Of a stretch of 42,540 bases of DNA, positions 15,458 through 25,081 are shown piece after piece. The notes under the pieces are model-generated. The model was not told the DNA's origin. It saw nothing but the letters and a program-made list of their open reading frames with translations, and searched no databases. The translations under genes were made by a program, and so were the position numbers. Source of the DNA: Pseudomonadota bacterium (GTDB lineage Bacteria > Pseudomonadota > Alphaproteobacteria > Rhizobiales > Devosiaceae); assembly GCA_023415605.1 (NCBI GenBank), contig JAEZKB010000151.1:1-42540 (forward strand), written 5' to 3'. Every line of letters starts with the position of its first letter. Positions within the stretch are counted from its first letter, which is position 1.

Positions 15458-16831
15458 GTGTCCGACCAGTACGATCTCGTGGTTATCGGCGCCGGTTCGG
15501 GCGGCGTGCGCGCGGCCCGCATGGCCGCCACCTATGGCGCTAAGGTCGCCATCATCGAAGAATACCGGATCGGCGGCACGTGCGTGATCCGCGGCTGCGT
15601 ACCCAAGAAACTCTTCGTCTATGCCTCGCGCTTTTCCGACATGTACGAGATCGCTGGCAGCTTTGGGTGGACGGTGAACGCCACCTTCGACTGGCCGACG
15701 CTCGTCGCCAATAAGGACAAGGAGATTGCCCGCCTCGAGGCGGCCTATGTCGCGGGGCTGGAAAAGCCCGGCGTCGAGATCATCCGCGACCGTGGTGTGA
15801 TCACTGACCCCAATAGCGTCAAGCTCGTCAAAGACGGCCGGGAGCTCTCGACCCGCTATATCCTTGTCGCCACTGGCGCCCATCCGCACATCCCGGACAT
15901 TCCGGGCAAGGAACTGGGCATTACATCCAACGAGGCTTTCCATCTCGAAAAGCTTCCGCACTCGATCCTGATCGAGGGAGGCGGCTATATCGCGCTTGAG
16001 TTTGCGACGATCTTCGCCGGTCTCGGAGTCCACACCACCCTGGTCTATCGCGGCGACTGCATCCTGCGCGGTTTCGACGAAGACTTGCGTAAGGGCCTCG
16101 AGGCGGGCCTCATCGACCGCGGTATCAAGATCATTTATCAGACGACCATCACTTCGCTGCGCCGGCACGGGGACGATATTCTCGCCAGCTTCAGCGACGA
16201 GGTCGAGGCGCCCTTCGGTGCGGTGATGTTCGCGACCGGCCGCAGGGCCAATGTCAAAGGCTTTGGTCTCGAAGAACTGGGCGTGCGGCTCACGCCAGGC
16301 GGCGCCATCGAGGTTGACAAGTATTCGCAGACCTCAATTCCCTCGATCTATGCCGTTGGCGACGTCACCGGTCGGGCCCAGCTGACGCCGGTCGCAATCC
16401 GCGAGGGCGCCGCCTTCGCCGCAACGGTCTTCAACGACAACCCTACCGCTGTCGATCATTCACTGATCGGTACCGCCGTCTTCGCCGAGCCCGAAGTCGC
16501 AACTATCGGCCTCACCGAGGCCGAGGCCGCCACGCATGGCGACATCGACGTCTACATCGCCCGTTTCCGCCCGATGATGATCACCCTTTCTACGCAGACC
16601 CAGCGGATGATCCTTAAGCTCATCACCGAAGCCAATGGCGGCAAGGTGTTAGGCCTCCACATCCTCGGACCCGACGCCGGCGAACTCGTGCAGATGGCGG
16701 CCATACCCATGGGCATGAACGCCACCAAGGTGGACTTCGACCGCGCCATGGCCATGCACCCCACTGCAGCCGAAGAGCTCGTGACGATGAAAGCGCCGAG
16801 CTACATCTATCGCGGCGGGGTGAAGCAGTAG
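15458..16831 (+). CDS. gor: Glutathione-disulfide reductase
   Basis: A 457-residue FAD-dependent disulfide reductase, dimeric and cytoplasmic, reducing GSSG with NADPH. Seen: the FAD-binding start VIGAGSGGVRAARMAA, the redox pair in GGTCVIRGCVPKKL, the NAD(P) Rossmann region IEGGGYIALEFATIFAG, YAVGDVTGRAQLTPVA, and the C-terminal HPTAAEELVTM with the catalytic His. It starts with GTG at 15458, supported by TGAGGAG 9 nt upstream. A terminator stands in the short gap from the DUF2059 gene. Its place near rpiA links NADPH supply and glutathione cycling. Confidence 0.95.
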   Translation: MSDQYDLVVIGAGSGGVRAARMAATYGAKVAIIEEYRIGGTCVIRGCVPKKLFVYASRFSDMYEIAGSFGWTVNATFDWPTLVANKDKEIARLEAAYVAGLEKPGVEIIRDRGVITDPNSVKLVKDGRELSTRYILVATGAHPHIPDIPGKELGITSNEAFHLEKLPHSILIEGGGYIALEFATIFAGLGVHTTLVYRGDCILRGFDEDLRKGLEAGLIDRGIKIIYQTTITSLRRHGDDILASFSDEVEAPFGAVMFATGRRANVKGFGLEELGVRLTPGGAIEVDKYSQTSIPSIYAVGDVTGRAQLTPVAIREGAAFAATVFNDNPTAVDHSLIGTAVFAEPEVATIGLTEAEAATHGDIDVYIARFRPMMITLSTQTQRMILKLITEANGGKVLGLHILGPDAGELVQMAAIPMGMNATKVDFDRAMAMHPTAAEELVTMKAPSYIYRGGVKQ

Positions 16832-16918
16832 GCGAGTTCACCCTCCCGCCACTTCCGGCTTGGCTTTGCGGCTGTGGGTTGGTAGACCGCCGCTCCTATG
16901 GTTGGAGCGCGTGATGCC

Positions 16919-18295
16919 ATGAGCAACTGGACCCCGCAGAGCTGGAGAGACAAGCCGATCTCGCAAGTGCCGGTCTATCCGGATGCAGAAAAGCTCGTGG
17001 CGGCGGAGGCGCAACTGGCCAAGTTCCCGCCGCTAGTGTTCGCCGGCGAGGCACGCGAACTCAAGCACTCGCTGGCCGAAGTCGCGCAGGGCAGGGCTTT
17101 CTTGCTACAGGGCGGCGATTGCGCAGAGAGCTTTGCCGAGCACGGGGCCGATCACATCCGCGACTTTTTCCGTGTCTTCTTGCAGATGGCGGTGGTGCTG
17201 ACCCATGGCGCCAGCAAGCCGGTGGTGAAAGTCGGGCGGATTGCCGGCCAGTTCGCCAAGCCGCGCTCGTCCGACACCGAGACGATCGATGGCGTCACGC
17301 TGCCGAGCTACCGCGGCGACATCATCAATGACATCGGCTTCACGGAAGCGGCCCGCGTTCCCGATCCTGAGCGGCTCCTTCTCGCCTATCGCCAATCGGC
17401 GGCGACGCTCAACCTTCTCCGTGCCTTTGCGTCGGGCGGCTATGCGGATCTGACCCGCGTTCACGAATGGACGATGGGCTTCATGAAGGGGTCGCAGGCC
17501 TATCCGCGCTTCGAGGAACTGGCGACCAAGATCGACGACGCCATCGACTTCATGCGGGCCCTCGGCCTCACGCCCGACAACACGCCGTCGCTGCGCGAGA
17601 CCAAGTTCTATACCAGCCACGAAGCGCTGCTACTGGGCTATGAGGAGGCGCTGACCCGCCGCGACTCCATCACAGGCGACTTCTACGCTACTTCCGGCCA
17701 TATGCTCTGGATCGGTGACCGCACCCGCCAGCCGGATGCGGCGCATGTCGAGTACTTCTCGGGCATCAAGAACCCCATCGGCATCAAGTGTGGCCCCAGC
17801 CTCGGCAGCGACGACCTGCTGAAGCTCCTCGATCGGCTGAACCCCACTGACGAACCCGGCCGCATCACGCTGATCGGCCGCTTCGGCTCGGACAAGATCA
17901 ACGATCACCTGCCACGCCTCATCGAAACGGTGCAGAAGGCCGGGCGCTCGGTGGTCTGGACGTCCGATCCGATGCACGGCAACACCGTCAAGGCTTCGTC
18001 CGGCTACAAGACCCGACCCTTCGATCGCATCCTCTCCGAGGTACAGGCCTTCTTCGCCATTCATCGCGCGATGGGTACCTATGCCGGTGGTATCCACATT
18101 GAGATGACGGGCGACGACGTGACCGAGTGCACCGGTGGCGGCGTGGCGGCGATCACCGAGGCCGGCCTGCAGGATCGCTACCACACCTATTGCGATCCTC
18201 GGCTCAACGCCTCCCAGGCGCTCGAACTAGCCTTCCTCGTGGCCGAGGAAGTGCGGGCACAGCGGCCCGACCGTGGAATGCGCGCCGCCGGCTGA
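16919..18295 (+). CDS. Class II 3-deoxy-7-phosphoheptulonate synthase (DAHP synthase)
   Basis: 458 aa from the ATG at 16919, of the plant/Mycobacterium-type class II family; it condenses PEP and erythrose 4-phosphate to open the shikimate pathway. Seen: LQGGDCAESFAEH, the KVGRIAGQFAKPRS block, SYRGDIIND, KCGPSLGSDDLL, TSDPMHGNT and HIEMTGDDVTECTGG, which carry the metal and phosphate ligands (Cys, His, Glu, Asp). ATG codons at 16898 and 16919 are both in frame; 16919 gives the usual MSNWTPQSW. It stands alone, and no leader peptide rich in aromatic residues is apparent before it. Confidence 0.95.
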   Translation: MSNWTPQSWRDKPISQVPVYPDAEKLVAAEAQLAKFPPLVFAGEARELKHSLAEVAQGRAFLLQGGDCAESFAEHGADHIRDFFRVFLQMAVVLTHGASKPVVKVGRIAGQFAKPRSSDTETIDGVTLPSYRGDIINDIGFTEAARVPDPERLLLAYRQSAATLNLLRAFASGGYADLTRVHEWTMGFMKGSQAYPRFEELATKIDDAIDFMRALGLTPDNTPSLRETKFYTSHEALLLGYEEALTRRDSITGDFYATSGHMLWIGDRTRQPDAAHVEYFSGIKNPIGIKCGPSLGSDDLLKLLDRLNPTDEPGRITLIGRFGSDKINDHLPRLIETVQKAGRSVVWTSDPMHGNTVKASSGYKTRPFDRILSEVQAFFAIHRAMGTYAGGIHIEMTGDDVTECTGGGVAAITEAGLQDRYHTYCDPRLNASQALELAFLVAEEVRAQRPDRGMRAAG

Positions 18296-18392
18296 AGACC
18301 TCGCTAAGGGCTTGATTGCACTGGCTTAGACAATCATTAACCCTAACGGAGCATAAACAACCTCACGTGTTCGCGTTGCTTGTGAGGTCGTC

Positions 18393-19295
18393 ATGTTGCG
18401 TTCGGTTTCTCTGCTCGCATTGGCCGTGGGGCTTGGCCTCGCCTCTCCCGTATTGGCTGCCGACTGGCAGTGGGAAGACAGCGGCATGCGCGACAGCTAC
18501 CCCGATGATTGGAAGCTCGAGGAAGAGAACCCGATCGCGGTCGAGGCCGGTGTTCGCTACTGGTATTCAATGGGCCAGCACGACATGCAGGTCATCGGTG
18601 ATACATATTCTTCGCGCGACACCAGCCACATCATAGAAGGCGTGCTGCGTGTCGAAGAGCCGGCGACGGGCTGGTACGGCAAGGCCAATGGTGGCTATTC
18701 GGCGGTCATCAGCAACGATTTCACCACCCCGACGCGCTCGATGCATCTCGACTCCGGTGAAATCCGCTACTGGGGTGGAGATGTGGGCTGGCGTGCGCTC
18801 GGCAACGAGACGCTGAGCTCAGGTGGCTTTCTTGGTTATCAATACTGGAATGATAGCCCGGACATGTGGCGCGAGAACTTTACGGGCGGCCTGCAAAGCG
18901 TACCCAACAAGCTCGAGTACCACATGCTCCGTCTCGGTCTCACCACCAAGGCAGTATTCGGCGAGCATTTCGAGATTGAGGGTGAGATCGCCGCGGTCCC
19001 TTACGCCATGATTAAGGGGCAGTACGGCGCCTTCGTTCATCCGACATATGATCCCGGTGTCACGCCCGCTTCGCCAGGCAACCTCAGCGGTTGGCTGTAT
19101 GGCGCCACCGGCGAAGTCATGGCCCGCTTCCGCCCCGATGAGAACTGGAGCATCGGCCTAGGTGGCCGCGCCTGGTACCTTACCGGCCAGGCAGATTTCA
19201 CATTCCAATCGACTGCGAACAACTGGATCACCAAGACGCAGCAGTTTTCGACCTTCCGCTACGGCCTGCTTGGGGAAGTCAGCTACAAGTTCTAG
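18393..19295 (+). CDS. Outer-membrane beta-barrel protein, unknown function
   Basis: A 300-residue protein with a clear signal peptide (MLRSVSLLALAVGLGLASPVLA, quoted in part: SLLALAVGLGLASP; mature start ADWQW). The rest is aromatic- and Gly-rich with alternating patterns typical of membrane beta-strands, for example AGVRYWYSMGQ, GWYGKANGGYSAVI and GGFLGYQYWND. It ends SYKF with the C-terminal Phe needed for barrel assembly. I do not recognise a named porin. It is monocistronic by spacing, with 97 nt free upstream and 87 nt to nadE. Family and export are well supported; role is unknown. Confidence 0.75.
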   Translation: MLRSVSLLALAVGLGLASPVLAADWQWEDSGMRDSYPDDWKLEEENPIAVEAGVRYWYSMGQHDMQVIGDTYSSRDTSHIIEGVLRVEEPATGWYGKANGGYSAVISNDFTTPTRSMHLDSGEIRYWGGDVGWRALGNETLSSGGFLGYQYWNDSPDMWRENFTGGLQSVPNKLEYHMLRLGLTTKAVFGEHFEIEGEIAAVPYAMIKGQYGAFVHPTYDPGVTPASPGNLSGWLYGATGEVMARFRPDENWSIGLGGRAWYLTGQADFTFQSTANNWITKTQQFSTFRYGLLGEVSYKF

Positions 19296-19382
19296 GGGAA
19301 CTTCCGGTGCTTCCGCGCCTTGCCCTCGTTGAGGTGAGCCGCTAAGTCTTGCCGCGGTTTTCAACCGAGCAAGGGCCTTCCA

Positions 19383-21098
19383 GTGACCGACCGACTTCGC
19401 ATCGCGCTGGCGCAGCTCAACCCCATGGTCGGCGCGCTTGCTGCCAATCTGGAGCTCGGCAAGAAGACTCTCGCGGAGGCGAGTGCCGCCCAGGCGGACA
19501 TCCTTCTTTTTTCTGAGCTCTTCATCACCGGCTACTTCCCAGACGACCTGCTGTTCAAGCCTCGCTTCGTCGCCGATGCCATGGCCGCGGCCGAGGACTT
19601 TGCCCGCGCCACGGCAGGCACCGGGGTCACCGCCATCATGCCGACCGTCTGGCAGGATGGGGGCAAACTCTTCAATGCCGTGTTGGTTTGCGAAAACGGC
19701 GAAGTCATCGCCCGCCGCTATAAGCGCGAACTGCCCAATGACGACATCTTCTATGAAAGACGTTATTTCGAGCGCGCTGAGCTGCAGGAGCCGGTGACCA
19801 TCAAGGGCGTGTCGATCGGCATCCCGATCTGTGAGGACGTCTGGCACCCCGAAGTCTGTGCCCACCTCGTCGATAACGGCGCGCGCATGCTACTCTGCCC
19901 CAACGGTTCGCCCTATTGGCGCAACAAGCAGGCCACTCGTTATAAGTTGGTGCGCGACCGGGTCGCCGAAGACAATGTGCCGATGCTCTACCTCAACCAA
20001 GTCGGCGGGCAGGATGAACTCGTCTACGACGGCGCCAGCTTTGCCATCGAACCAGGGGCTCGGCTAGTCGTCCAAGGCAAGAGTTTCGAGCCCGAACTCC
20101 TGATCTCCAACTGGCAGCGGACGCCGGACGGTTGGCGCTGCACCGATCCGCACGTGGAGCCGCTTTCGTCCGTCGATGAGGCGCCGTGGCGTGCCTGCGT
20201 GCTGGGCCTGCGCGACTATGTGAAAAAGAACGGCTTCAAGCACGTGCTGCTCGGCCTTTCGGGCGGCATCGACAGTGCGGTGGTGGCAGCGATGGCCGTG
20301 GACGCTCTCGGGGCCGAAAACGTCCACTGCCTCATGCTGCCATATCGCTATACGTCCAGGGAAAGTCTGGTCGATGCCGAAGACTGTGCTCGCCGCCTCG
20401 GGGTGAAGTACGATGTCGTCTCCATCGGCGATCCGGTCGAGGCGGCGTTGGCCGAACTCGCGCCGGTCTTTGGCGACAAGCCCCAGGACCTGACCGAGGA
20501 GAACATCCAGTCGCGCATGCGCGGCGTCTACCTGATGGCGGTCTCCAACAAGCACGGTGGGCTGCTGCTGACGACCGGCAACAAGTCTGAAATGGCTGTT
20601 GGCTACGCGACCATCTATGGCGACATGAATGGCGGCTTCAACCCGATCAAGGACATGCTGAAAATGCGTGTCTACGAACTTGCCGATTGGCGCAATCACA
20701 ACCGGCCGGCCGATTGCCTTGGTCCGGAGGGCGAAGTCATCACCCAGAACATCATCGACAAGGCGCCTTCGGCCGAACTGCGTCCCAACCAGACCGACCA
20801 GGACTCACTGCCGCCATACCCCATCCTCGACGAAATCCTCACCGGCATTGTCGAGCAGGAGCTGTCGCTGGCTGAAGTGGTCGAGAAGGGACAGGGTCGT
20901 TTTGACCTAGCCCTGGTGCAGCGCATCGAGCGGCTGGTGAATATCGCGGAATACAAACGACGCCAGTCCGCGCCGGGTGTGAAGATCACACGCAAAGCGT
21001 TCGGCCTCGGCCGCCGCTACCCGATCACCAATGGCTATCGCGACACCAACATCGAAGCTGGCGGCACGCATAAAGTCGACCGCAAGGGCGTACAGTGA
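19383..21098 (+). CDS. nadE: Glutamine-dependent NAD+ synthetase
   Basis: A 571-residue two-domain enzyme that amidates nicotinate adenine dinucleotide to NAD+ with ammonia channelled from glutamine. The N-terminal nitrilase-type amidase has Glu45 (LFSELFITGY), Lys114 (RYKRELPN) and Cys150 (IPICEDVWHP). The C-terminal synthetase has the ATP PP-loop LLGLSGGIDSAVVAAM (about 290-305) and TTGNKSEMAVGYAT. It starts with GTG at 19383. The end overlaps the gltX start by 4 nt (GTGA), so the two are translationally coupled. nadC near the right edge belongs to the same pathway but is far away and on the other strand. Confidence 0.96.
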   Translation: MTDRLRIALAQLNPMVGALAANLELGKKTLAEASAAQADILLFSELFITGYFPDDLLFKPRFVADAMAAAEDFARATAGTGVTAIMPTVWQDGGKLFNAVLVCENGEVIARRYKRELPNDDIFYERRYFERAELQEPVTIKGVSIGIPICEDVWHPEVCAHLVDNGARMLLCPNGSPYWRNKQATRYKLVRDRVAEDNVPMLYLNQVGGQDELVYDGASFAIEPGARLVVQGKSFEPELLISNWQRTPDGWRCTDPHVEPLSSVDEAPWRACVLGLRDYVKKNGFKHVLLGLSGGIDSAVVAAMAVDALGAENVHCLMLPYRYTSRESLVDAEDCARRLGVKYDVVSIGDPVEAALAELAPVFGDKPQDLTEENIQSRMRGVYLMAVSNKHGGLLLTTGNKSEMAVGYATIYGDMNGGFNPIKDMLKMRVYELADWRNHNRPADCLGPEGEVITQNIIDKAPSAELRPNQTDQDSLPPYPILDEILTGIVEQELSLAEVVEKGQGRFDLALVQRIERLVNIAEYKRRQSAPGVKITRKAFGLGRRYPITNGYRDTNIEAGGTHKVDRKGVQ

Positions 21099-22426
21099 CC
21101 ACTCCCATTGTCCGCTACGCACCGTCACCGACCGGCCGGTTGCATTTGGGCAATGCCCGGCCGATGCTGCTCAACTGGCTCTTCGCCCAGGCCCGGTCCG
21201 GTGACTACATCCTGCGCCTCGATGATACCGATACGGCCCGCTCCACGGAGGAGTTCGCCCGCGGGATCGAGGAAGATCTGGCCTGGCTTGGCATCGTGCC
21301 TTCGGGGAAGATACGCCAGTCGGACCGTACAGCGCTTTACGATGCTGCCCGCGACCGGCTGATCGCTGCGGGCCGGCTCTATCCGGCCTACGAGACTGAA
21401 GACGAACTCGACCGAAAGCGGGCTCGCGCCCGCGCATTGGGCAAGCCGCCGATCTATGACCGGTCTGCGCTGAGCCTTTCGCCCGAGCAAAAGGCCAAGT
21501 ACGAGGCCGAAGGCCGAAAGCCACACTGGCGCTTCAAGCTTGACGGCAAACCGGTCGAGTTCGAGGACATGATCAAGGGCCCGCAGACGGTCAATACCGC
21601 CTCGATGTCGGACCCCGTTCTGATCCGCGCCGACGGGTCCTACCTCTATACGCTGCCCTCCGTTGTGGACGATATCGACCTGGGCATCACCCACGTCATC
21701 CGTGGCGAGGACCACGTCTCCAATACCGGCACGCAGATCGAGATTTTCGAGGCGCTGGGCGGCCCCGTCCCCTTCTTCGCCCACCACAACCTGCTCACCG
21801 GCGCGGAAGGCGAAGGGCTCTCCAAGCGACTGGGTTCGCTGTCACTCAGTGATCTGCGCGAGGCGGGCTACGAGCCGCTCGCGGTGGCGCTTGTGGCCGT
21901 CCTGACCGGCACCAGCCTTGCCGTCGAGCCGTACCCTGATCTCACTGCCGCCGGGCAGGCGCTCGATCTCTCGATGATTTCGCATGGACCGGCGCGTTTC
22001 GACCCGGCCGAGATGGATACCCTCAATGCCCGTATCCTCCACGCCATGCCCTACGACATTGCCAAGCCACGGCTGGAGCCGCTGGGCCTCGCCAATGAGC
22101 CGCTTTGGCTGGCGCTTCGTGAGAACCTCGAAAAGTTCAACGATATCGTCGATTTGGCGCACCTTGTGCATGGTCCGGTGGAACCCGTCATCGCGGACGA
22201 AGACCGCGACTTCATCGCCACGGCCCGCGATATGCTCCCCGCTGAACCTTGGGATCTCGGCACTTGGGCGCTGTGGACCAACGCGCTCAAGGAGAAGACT
22301 GGGCGCAAGGGCAAAGCCCTCTTCCTGCCGCTACGCCTGGCACTGACCGGGCGAAATGACGGCCCGGAACTCAGGTCCCTGTTGCCGCTGATGGGGCGTA
22401 AGGCGTCTCTGGACCGACTACTCTGA
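21095..22426 (+). CDS. gltX: Glutamate--tRNA ligase
   Basis: A 443-residue class I aminoacyl-tRNA synthetase. Seen: the HIGH-type motif SPTGRLHLGNARPMLLNWL, RLDDTDTARS, the catalytic-fold insert, HVIRGEDHVSNTGTQ, and the KMSKS-type loop GEGLSKRLGSLSL. The C-terminal part is the helical anticodon-binding region. GTG start overlaps the nadE stop (GTGA). Many alphaproteobacteria carry two GltX copies; this compact one could be either the general or the second copy, and sequence alone does not say. Its last 56 nt are antisense to the end of the DUF2865 gene. Confidence 0.94.
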   Translation: MTTPIVRYAPSPTGRLHLGNARPMLLNWLFAQARSGDYILRLDDTDTARSTEEFARGIEEDLAWLGIVPSGKIRQSDRTALYDAARDRLIAAGRLYPAYETEDELDRKRARARALGKPPIYDRSALSLSPEQKAKYEAEGRKPHWRFKLDGKPVEFEDMIKGPQTVNTASMSDPVLIRADGSYLYTLPSVVDDIDLGITHVIRGEDHVSNTGTQIEIFEALGGPVPFFAHHNLLTGAEGEGLSKRLGSLSLSDLREAGYEPLAVALVAVLTGTSLAVEPYPDLTAAGQALDLSMISHGPARFDPAEMDTLNARILHAMPYDIAKPRLEPLGLANEPLWLALRENLEKFNDIVDLAHLVHGPVEPVIADEDRDFIATARDMLPAEPWDLGTWALWTNALKEKTGRKGKALFLPLRLALTGRNDGPELRSLLPLMGRKASLDRLL

Positions 22427-23546
22427 CGCGCTTGTCGCCGAACTGAACGATACGCATGGGCTCCGAGGTGGCCACCGGCGCCACCGGAACCGGCCTGGGA
22501 GTCTCCCCCGGTGCAGCCGGACGGCGGCGGGGCAGGGGTACGCTCACGAACATCGAGGTGTCCAAGGCCACGGTGGTGATCTGCGTCTGCTGACCGCGTG
22601 GATCGCGCCGCGGTAACGGGAAGTCGACGCCATTGTAGCTGACCATTGCGCGCGCCGACCCGTCTTCGCCGCCCACGACGCTGATGGTGCCATATGCGGT
22701 GGTCGACTTGCAGCTGGCTGTCTTGTCGATTTCGGTCCGGAACCTGAAGGCGTTCGGAAGCGCCGTATAAGGCTCGCCATAAGTGTTGATCATCTGCTCA
22801 ACCTCCTGGCCGGGGTTGTCGTAGTAGTAGAGATCGACATCCAAGGTTGGACATTGCTGACGGCAGGCGTCGAGGTCGTTCTGCAGATAGTCGGTGAGCG
22901 TCGAATAGCTGATCGGCCAATAAAAGCCGTCAGACTTGCGGACGCAAAGCGTGCGCACGGTGTGATAGCTGCCATAGCCGTCGAATTCATCGCCGCGCAG
23001 CCCGCCTTCGCCATCGAAGGATTCTGCCAGCGAGTCGAACAACTGGTCGAAGAGATTGCCGCGACGGCCGCCGCCTCGGCCGGCAACGACCTCGCCGTTG
23101 CGGTCAAAGATGCGTGCCCGTGAACCGCCGCCGCAGTTAAAGCGCGCCATCTCCTGCAGAATGGCCTCGCGCTGCTGCGCGATGGCATTGCCGGTATCCA
23201 TGGTGCGCGAGAAATTTGCCACCTCTTCGCGGCCTTGCGTGATCTCACGTGCCAAGGCGCGGCATTCGCGGGTCAGCTGGCGCCCGGCTTTAGCATCGTC
23301 GTTGCAGCCGTTGCGAACATAAGCGCTTTCGTTGCGCTGCACTTGTCGCTGCATCGCTCGGGCCGAGCCAGCCCCCTCCTGCGCTGCCTGATAGGCGCGG
23401 TTCCGCTCCAGCGTCTCCAGCGTGGCCTGCAGTTGCCCGCAACTGGCCGATTGCGCGAAGGCGGCCGAAATGTCGATGGCGAGCATCGCTAGCCCCGCAA
23501 TAGTCAGCAGGAGCAGGCGAGCGGCGATTTTCGACACGTAAGGCAT
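22371..23546 (-). CDS. Secreted DUF2865 protein
   Basis: 391 aa from the ATG at 23546, which has AGGGG 5 nt upstream. A signal peptide (ARLLLLTIAGLAMLAI, cleavage near AAFAQ) leads into an Arg/Gln/Ala-rich, partly coiled-coil part with Cys residues, then a Gly-Arg stretch (VAGRGGGRRGN), and the DUF2865 core: TLCVRKSDGFYWPISYST, ACRQQCPTLDVDLYYYDNPG and EPYTALPNAFRFR. The tail is Pro-rich. The function of the family is unknown to me. The frame stays open to 23678. The coding end overlaps gltX by 56 nt tail to tail. Confidence 0.82.
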   Translation of the reverse strand: MPYVSKIAARLLLLTIAGLAMLAIDISAAFAQSASCGQLQATLETLERNRAYQAAQEGAGSARAMQRQVQRNESAYVRNGCNDDAKAGRQLTRECRALAREITQGREEVANFSRTMDTGNAIAQQREAILQEMARFNCGGGSRARIFDRNGEVVAGRGGGRRGNLFDQLFDSLAESFDGEGGLRGDEFDGYGSYHTVRTLCVRKSDGFYWPISYSTLTDYLQNDLDACRQQCPTLDVDLYYYDNPGQEVEQMINTYGEPYTALPNAFRFRTEIDKTASCKSTTAYGTISVVGGEDGSARAMVSYNGVDFPLPRRDPRGQQTQITTVALDTSMFVSVPLPRRRPAAPGETPRPVPVAPVATSEPMRIVQFGDKRVRVVGPETPYAPSAATGT

Positions 23547-23814
23547 GGAGACCCCTGACATCTGGTCCCGATCTAGCGGTCCATTGCGCCCAAAGCGAGA
23601 CCCGATGGCGATTGTGACACATGTTCTAGCACATCGCGACGATCCGTTAAGGCTGAGTTCCGTCGCCAGATCACCCACCTGTGAGCGTTGAGCCCAGTGT
23701 TCGTGATAGACCGTCGCCGGTTTTCGCGGCTAGCCTCCTCTTTGTGGAAATCACAAGCCCGGAGAACAGCTTGGCGATCCACGAGACGGACAGGCAACCC
23801 CTAGGATTACCCCG

Positions 23815-24276
23815 ATGTCCCTTCCCAGACTCGCAGTCTTTTTTGCAGCCGGCGCCCTTTTCGCCGGCATCGCCGCCAGTGCCATCGCGCAGGATGCGGC
23901 CACTCCCGACTTCACAGCCATGTCGCATGAAGAACTGGTCAAGGCCCGCCAGGATGCCATGAAGGAAGATGGCGGCCTATTGCGCCAAGCCGGTGGCCTG
24001 AGCGGTGCCGAGGCCGTTGCGGCGGCGGATACGCTGATCCGCAACTATACCAACTTGCCCCATATGTTCCCCGAAGGCTCCAATGTCGGCGACTCCAAAG
24101 CGCTGCCCGTAATCTGGCAGGACTTTGAGACGTTTACCGGGATCTTTGCCAAGGGTCTCCAGGGCGCCAACGATATGAAGGCCGCCGCCGAAGCCGGCGA
24201 TGCCGCCGCCTATGCCGCCGCATTGCAGGTTATCGGTGGCACCTGTGGCGAATGCCACCAGAAGTTCCGCAGCTAG
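23815..24276 (+). CDS. Cytochrome c class II (cytochrome c'-type), periplasmic
   Basis: 153 aa: a signal peptide (AVFFAAGALFAGIAASAIAQ) and a four-helix-bundle cytochrome with its single haem site at the C-terminus, CGECHQKFRS (CxxCH). That placement is characteristic of class II cytochromes c (c' and c-556), periplasmic carriers or NO-binding proteins. FTAMSHEELVKARQDAM contains a Met near the N-terminal helix that could be the sixth ligand, which would favour c-556; this is a guess. It has its own terminator and is divergent from the DUF2865 gene. Confidence 0.88.
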   Translation: MSLPRLAVFFAAGALFAGIAASAIAQDAATPDFTAMSHEELVKARQDAMKEDGGLLRQAGGLSGAEAVAAADTLIRNYTNLPHMFPEGSNVGDSKALPVIWQDFETFTGIFAKGLQGANDMKAAAEAGDAAAYAAALQVIGGTCGECHQKFRS

Positions 24277-24298
24277 TGACCTCCGCTGCGTGATCAGA

Positions 24299-24328
24299 GG
24301 GCGGTCCTCGCGGCCGCCCTTTTCTTTT
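24299..24328 (+). terminator. Rho-independent terminator after the cytochrome gene
   Basis: GGGCGG (24299-24304) pairs with CCGCCC (24314-24319) around a 9-nt loop, followed by TTTTCTTTT. It lies 22 nt after the stop codon. Confidence 0.8.
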
Positions 24329-24381
24329 GCCTTGGCTAAGCCGGGTGCTATGTCTGAGCCGGGGCTACATCCGAGGGACCA

Positions 24382-25032
24382 ATGACTAGATTGCCTGCCG
24401 CTGCCGCCTTGCTCGGCCTTCTTATGACAGCGCCAGTTTCGGCCCAGGTCTCCGATACCGCACCGTTTCTCGGTGCGTGCAACGCGGCCGGATCGGAGGC
24501 GTTTGGCCTTGCGGATGCCGCGCAGGCTACTGCCTTCTGCGATTGTCTCGCCAAAGGTCTCTCCAGCCGCCCGCAGGCCGATCTCGATGTCCTTGCTGCC
24601 GACCTCAGGGGGGAAAGCACCGAGGCAACCCACACCGCCCATGGCAATTACGAAGCGGTGGAGGAAGCGGCGCGGGATGTGGTCGACAGCTGCCTCGCCG
24701 ATGTCACCGCTGCGGCCGCACCCGCCGCCGATCCCAGCCACATCGTCCCTGACATGGCCGGCTTCGACGCCAATTGCCGTGCGAGCACCAGGCTCAAGGA
24801 TTACCTCGCGGGCGCGCCCAAGGGTGCCGATGCCGCGCTGGACGCCACTTGCACATGCGTCTCGGCGGCGCTCGCCAGCCAGTTCTCGCAGCCCGTTGTC
24901 GATTTCCTCGGCGAACAACTCGCTGCTGCCGATCCCAGCGCCGGCGCAGCCGCCGCAACGCCCGAGCAGGACGCCGCCGGCCAGGCCGCCGAACAGGCGA
25001 TGGCCCAGTGCCTGGGATCAGCTGCATCCTGA
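24382..25032 (+). CDS. Secreted protein with a duplicated Cys-CxC-Cys module, unknown function
   Basis: 216 aa with a signal peptide (MTRLPAAAALLGLLMTAPVS, cleavage near SAQV). The mature part has two similar units. Unit 1 has Cys33, the CDC pair Cys53/Cys55 and Cys104; unit 2 has Cys132, the CTC pair Cys157/Cys159 and Cys210. Between the CxC and last Cys both units carry a similar helix (LSSRPQADLDVLAADL; ASQFSQPVVDFLGEQL). The tail is Ala-rich. The even Cys number and export suggest disulfides or metal binding in the periplasm. I do not recognise a family. It lies directly upstream of the cysteine leader and cysS. Confidence 0.7.
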   Translation: MTRLPAAAALLGLLMTAPVSAQVSDTAPFLGACNAAGSEAFGLADAAQATAFCDCLAKGLSSRPQADLDVLAADLRGESTEATHTAHGNYEAVEEAARDVVDSCLADVTAAAAPAADPSHIVPDMAGFDANCRASTRLKDYLAGAPKGADAALDATCTCVSAALASQFSQPVVDFLGEQLAAADPSAGAAAATPEQDAAGQAAEQAMAQCLGSAAS

Positions 25033-25081
25033 TCACCAGCACCCCTTGCTTTCCACAGGGTTTGCGAGCAGATTGCGCGCC

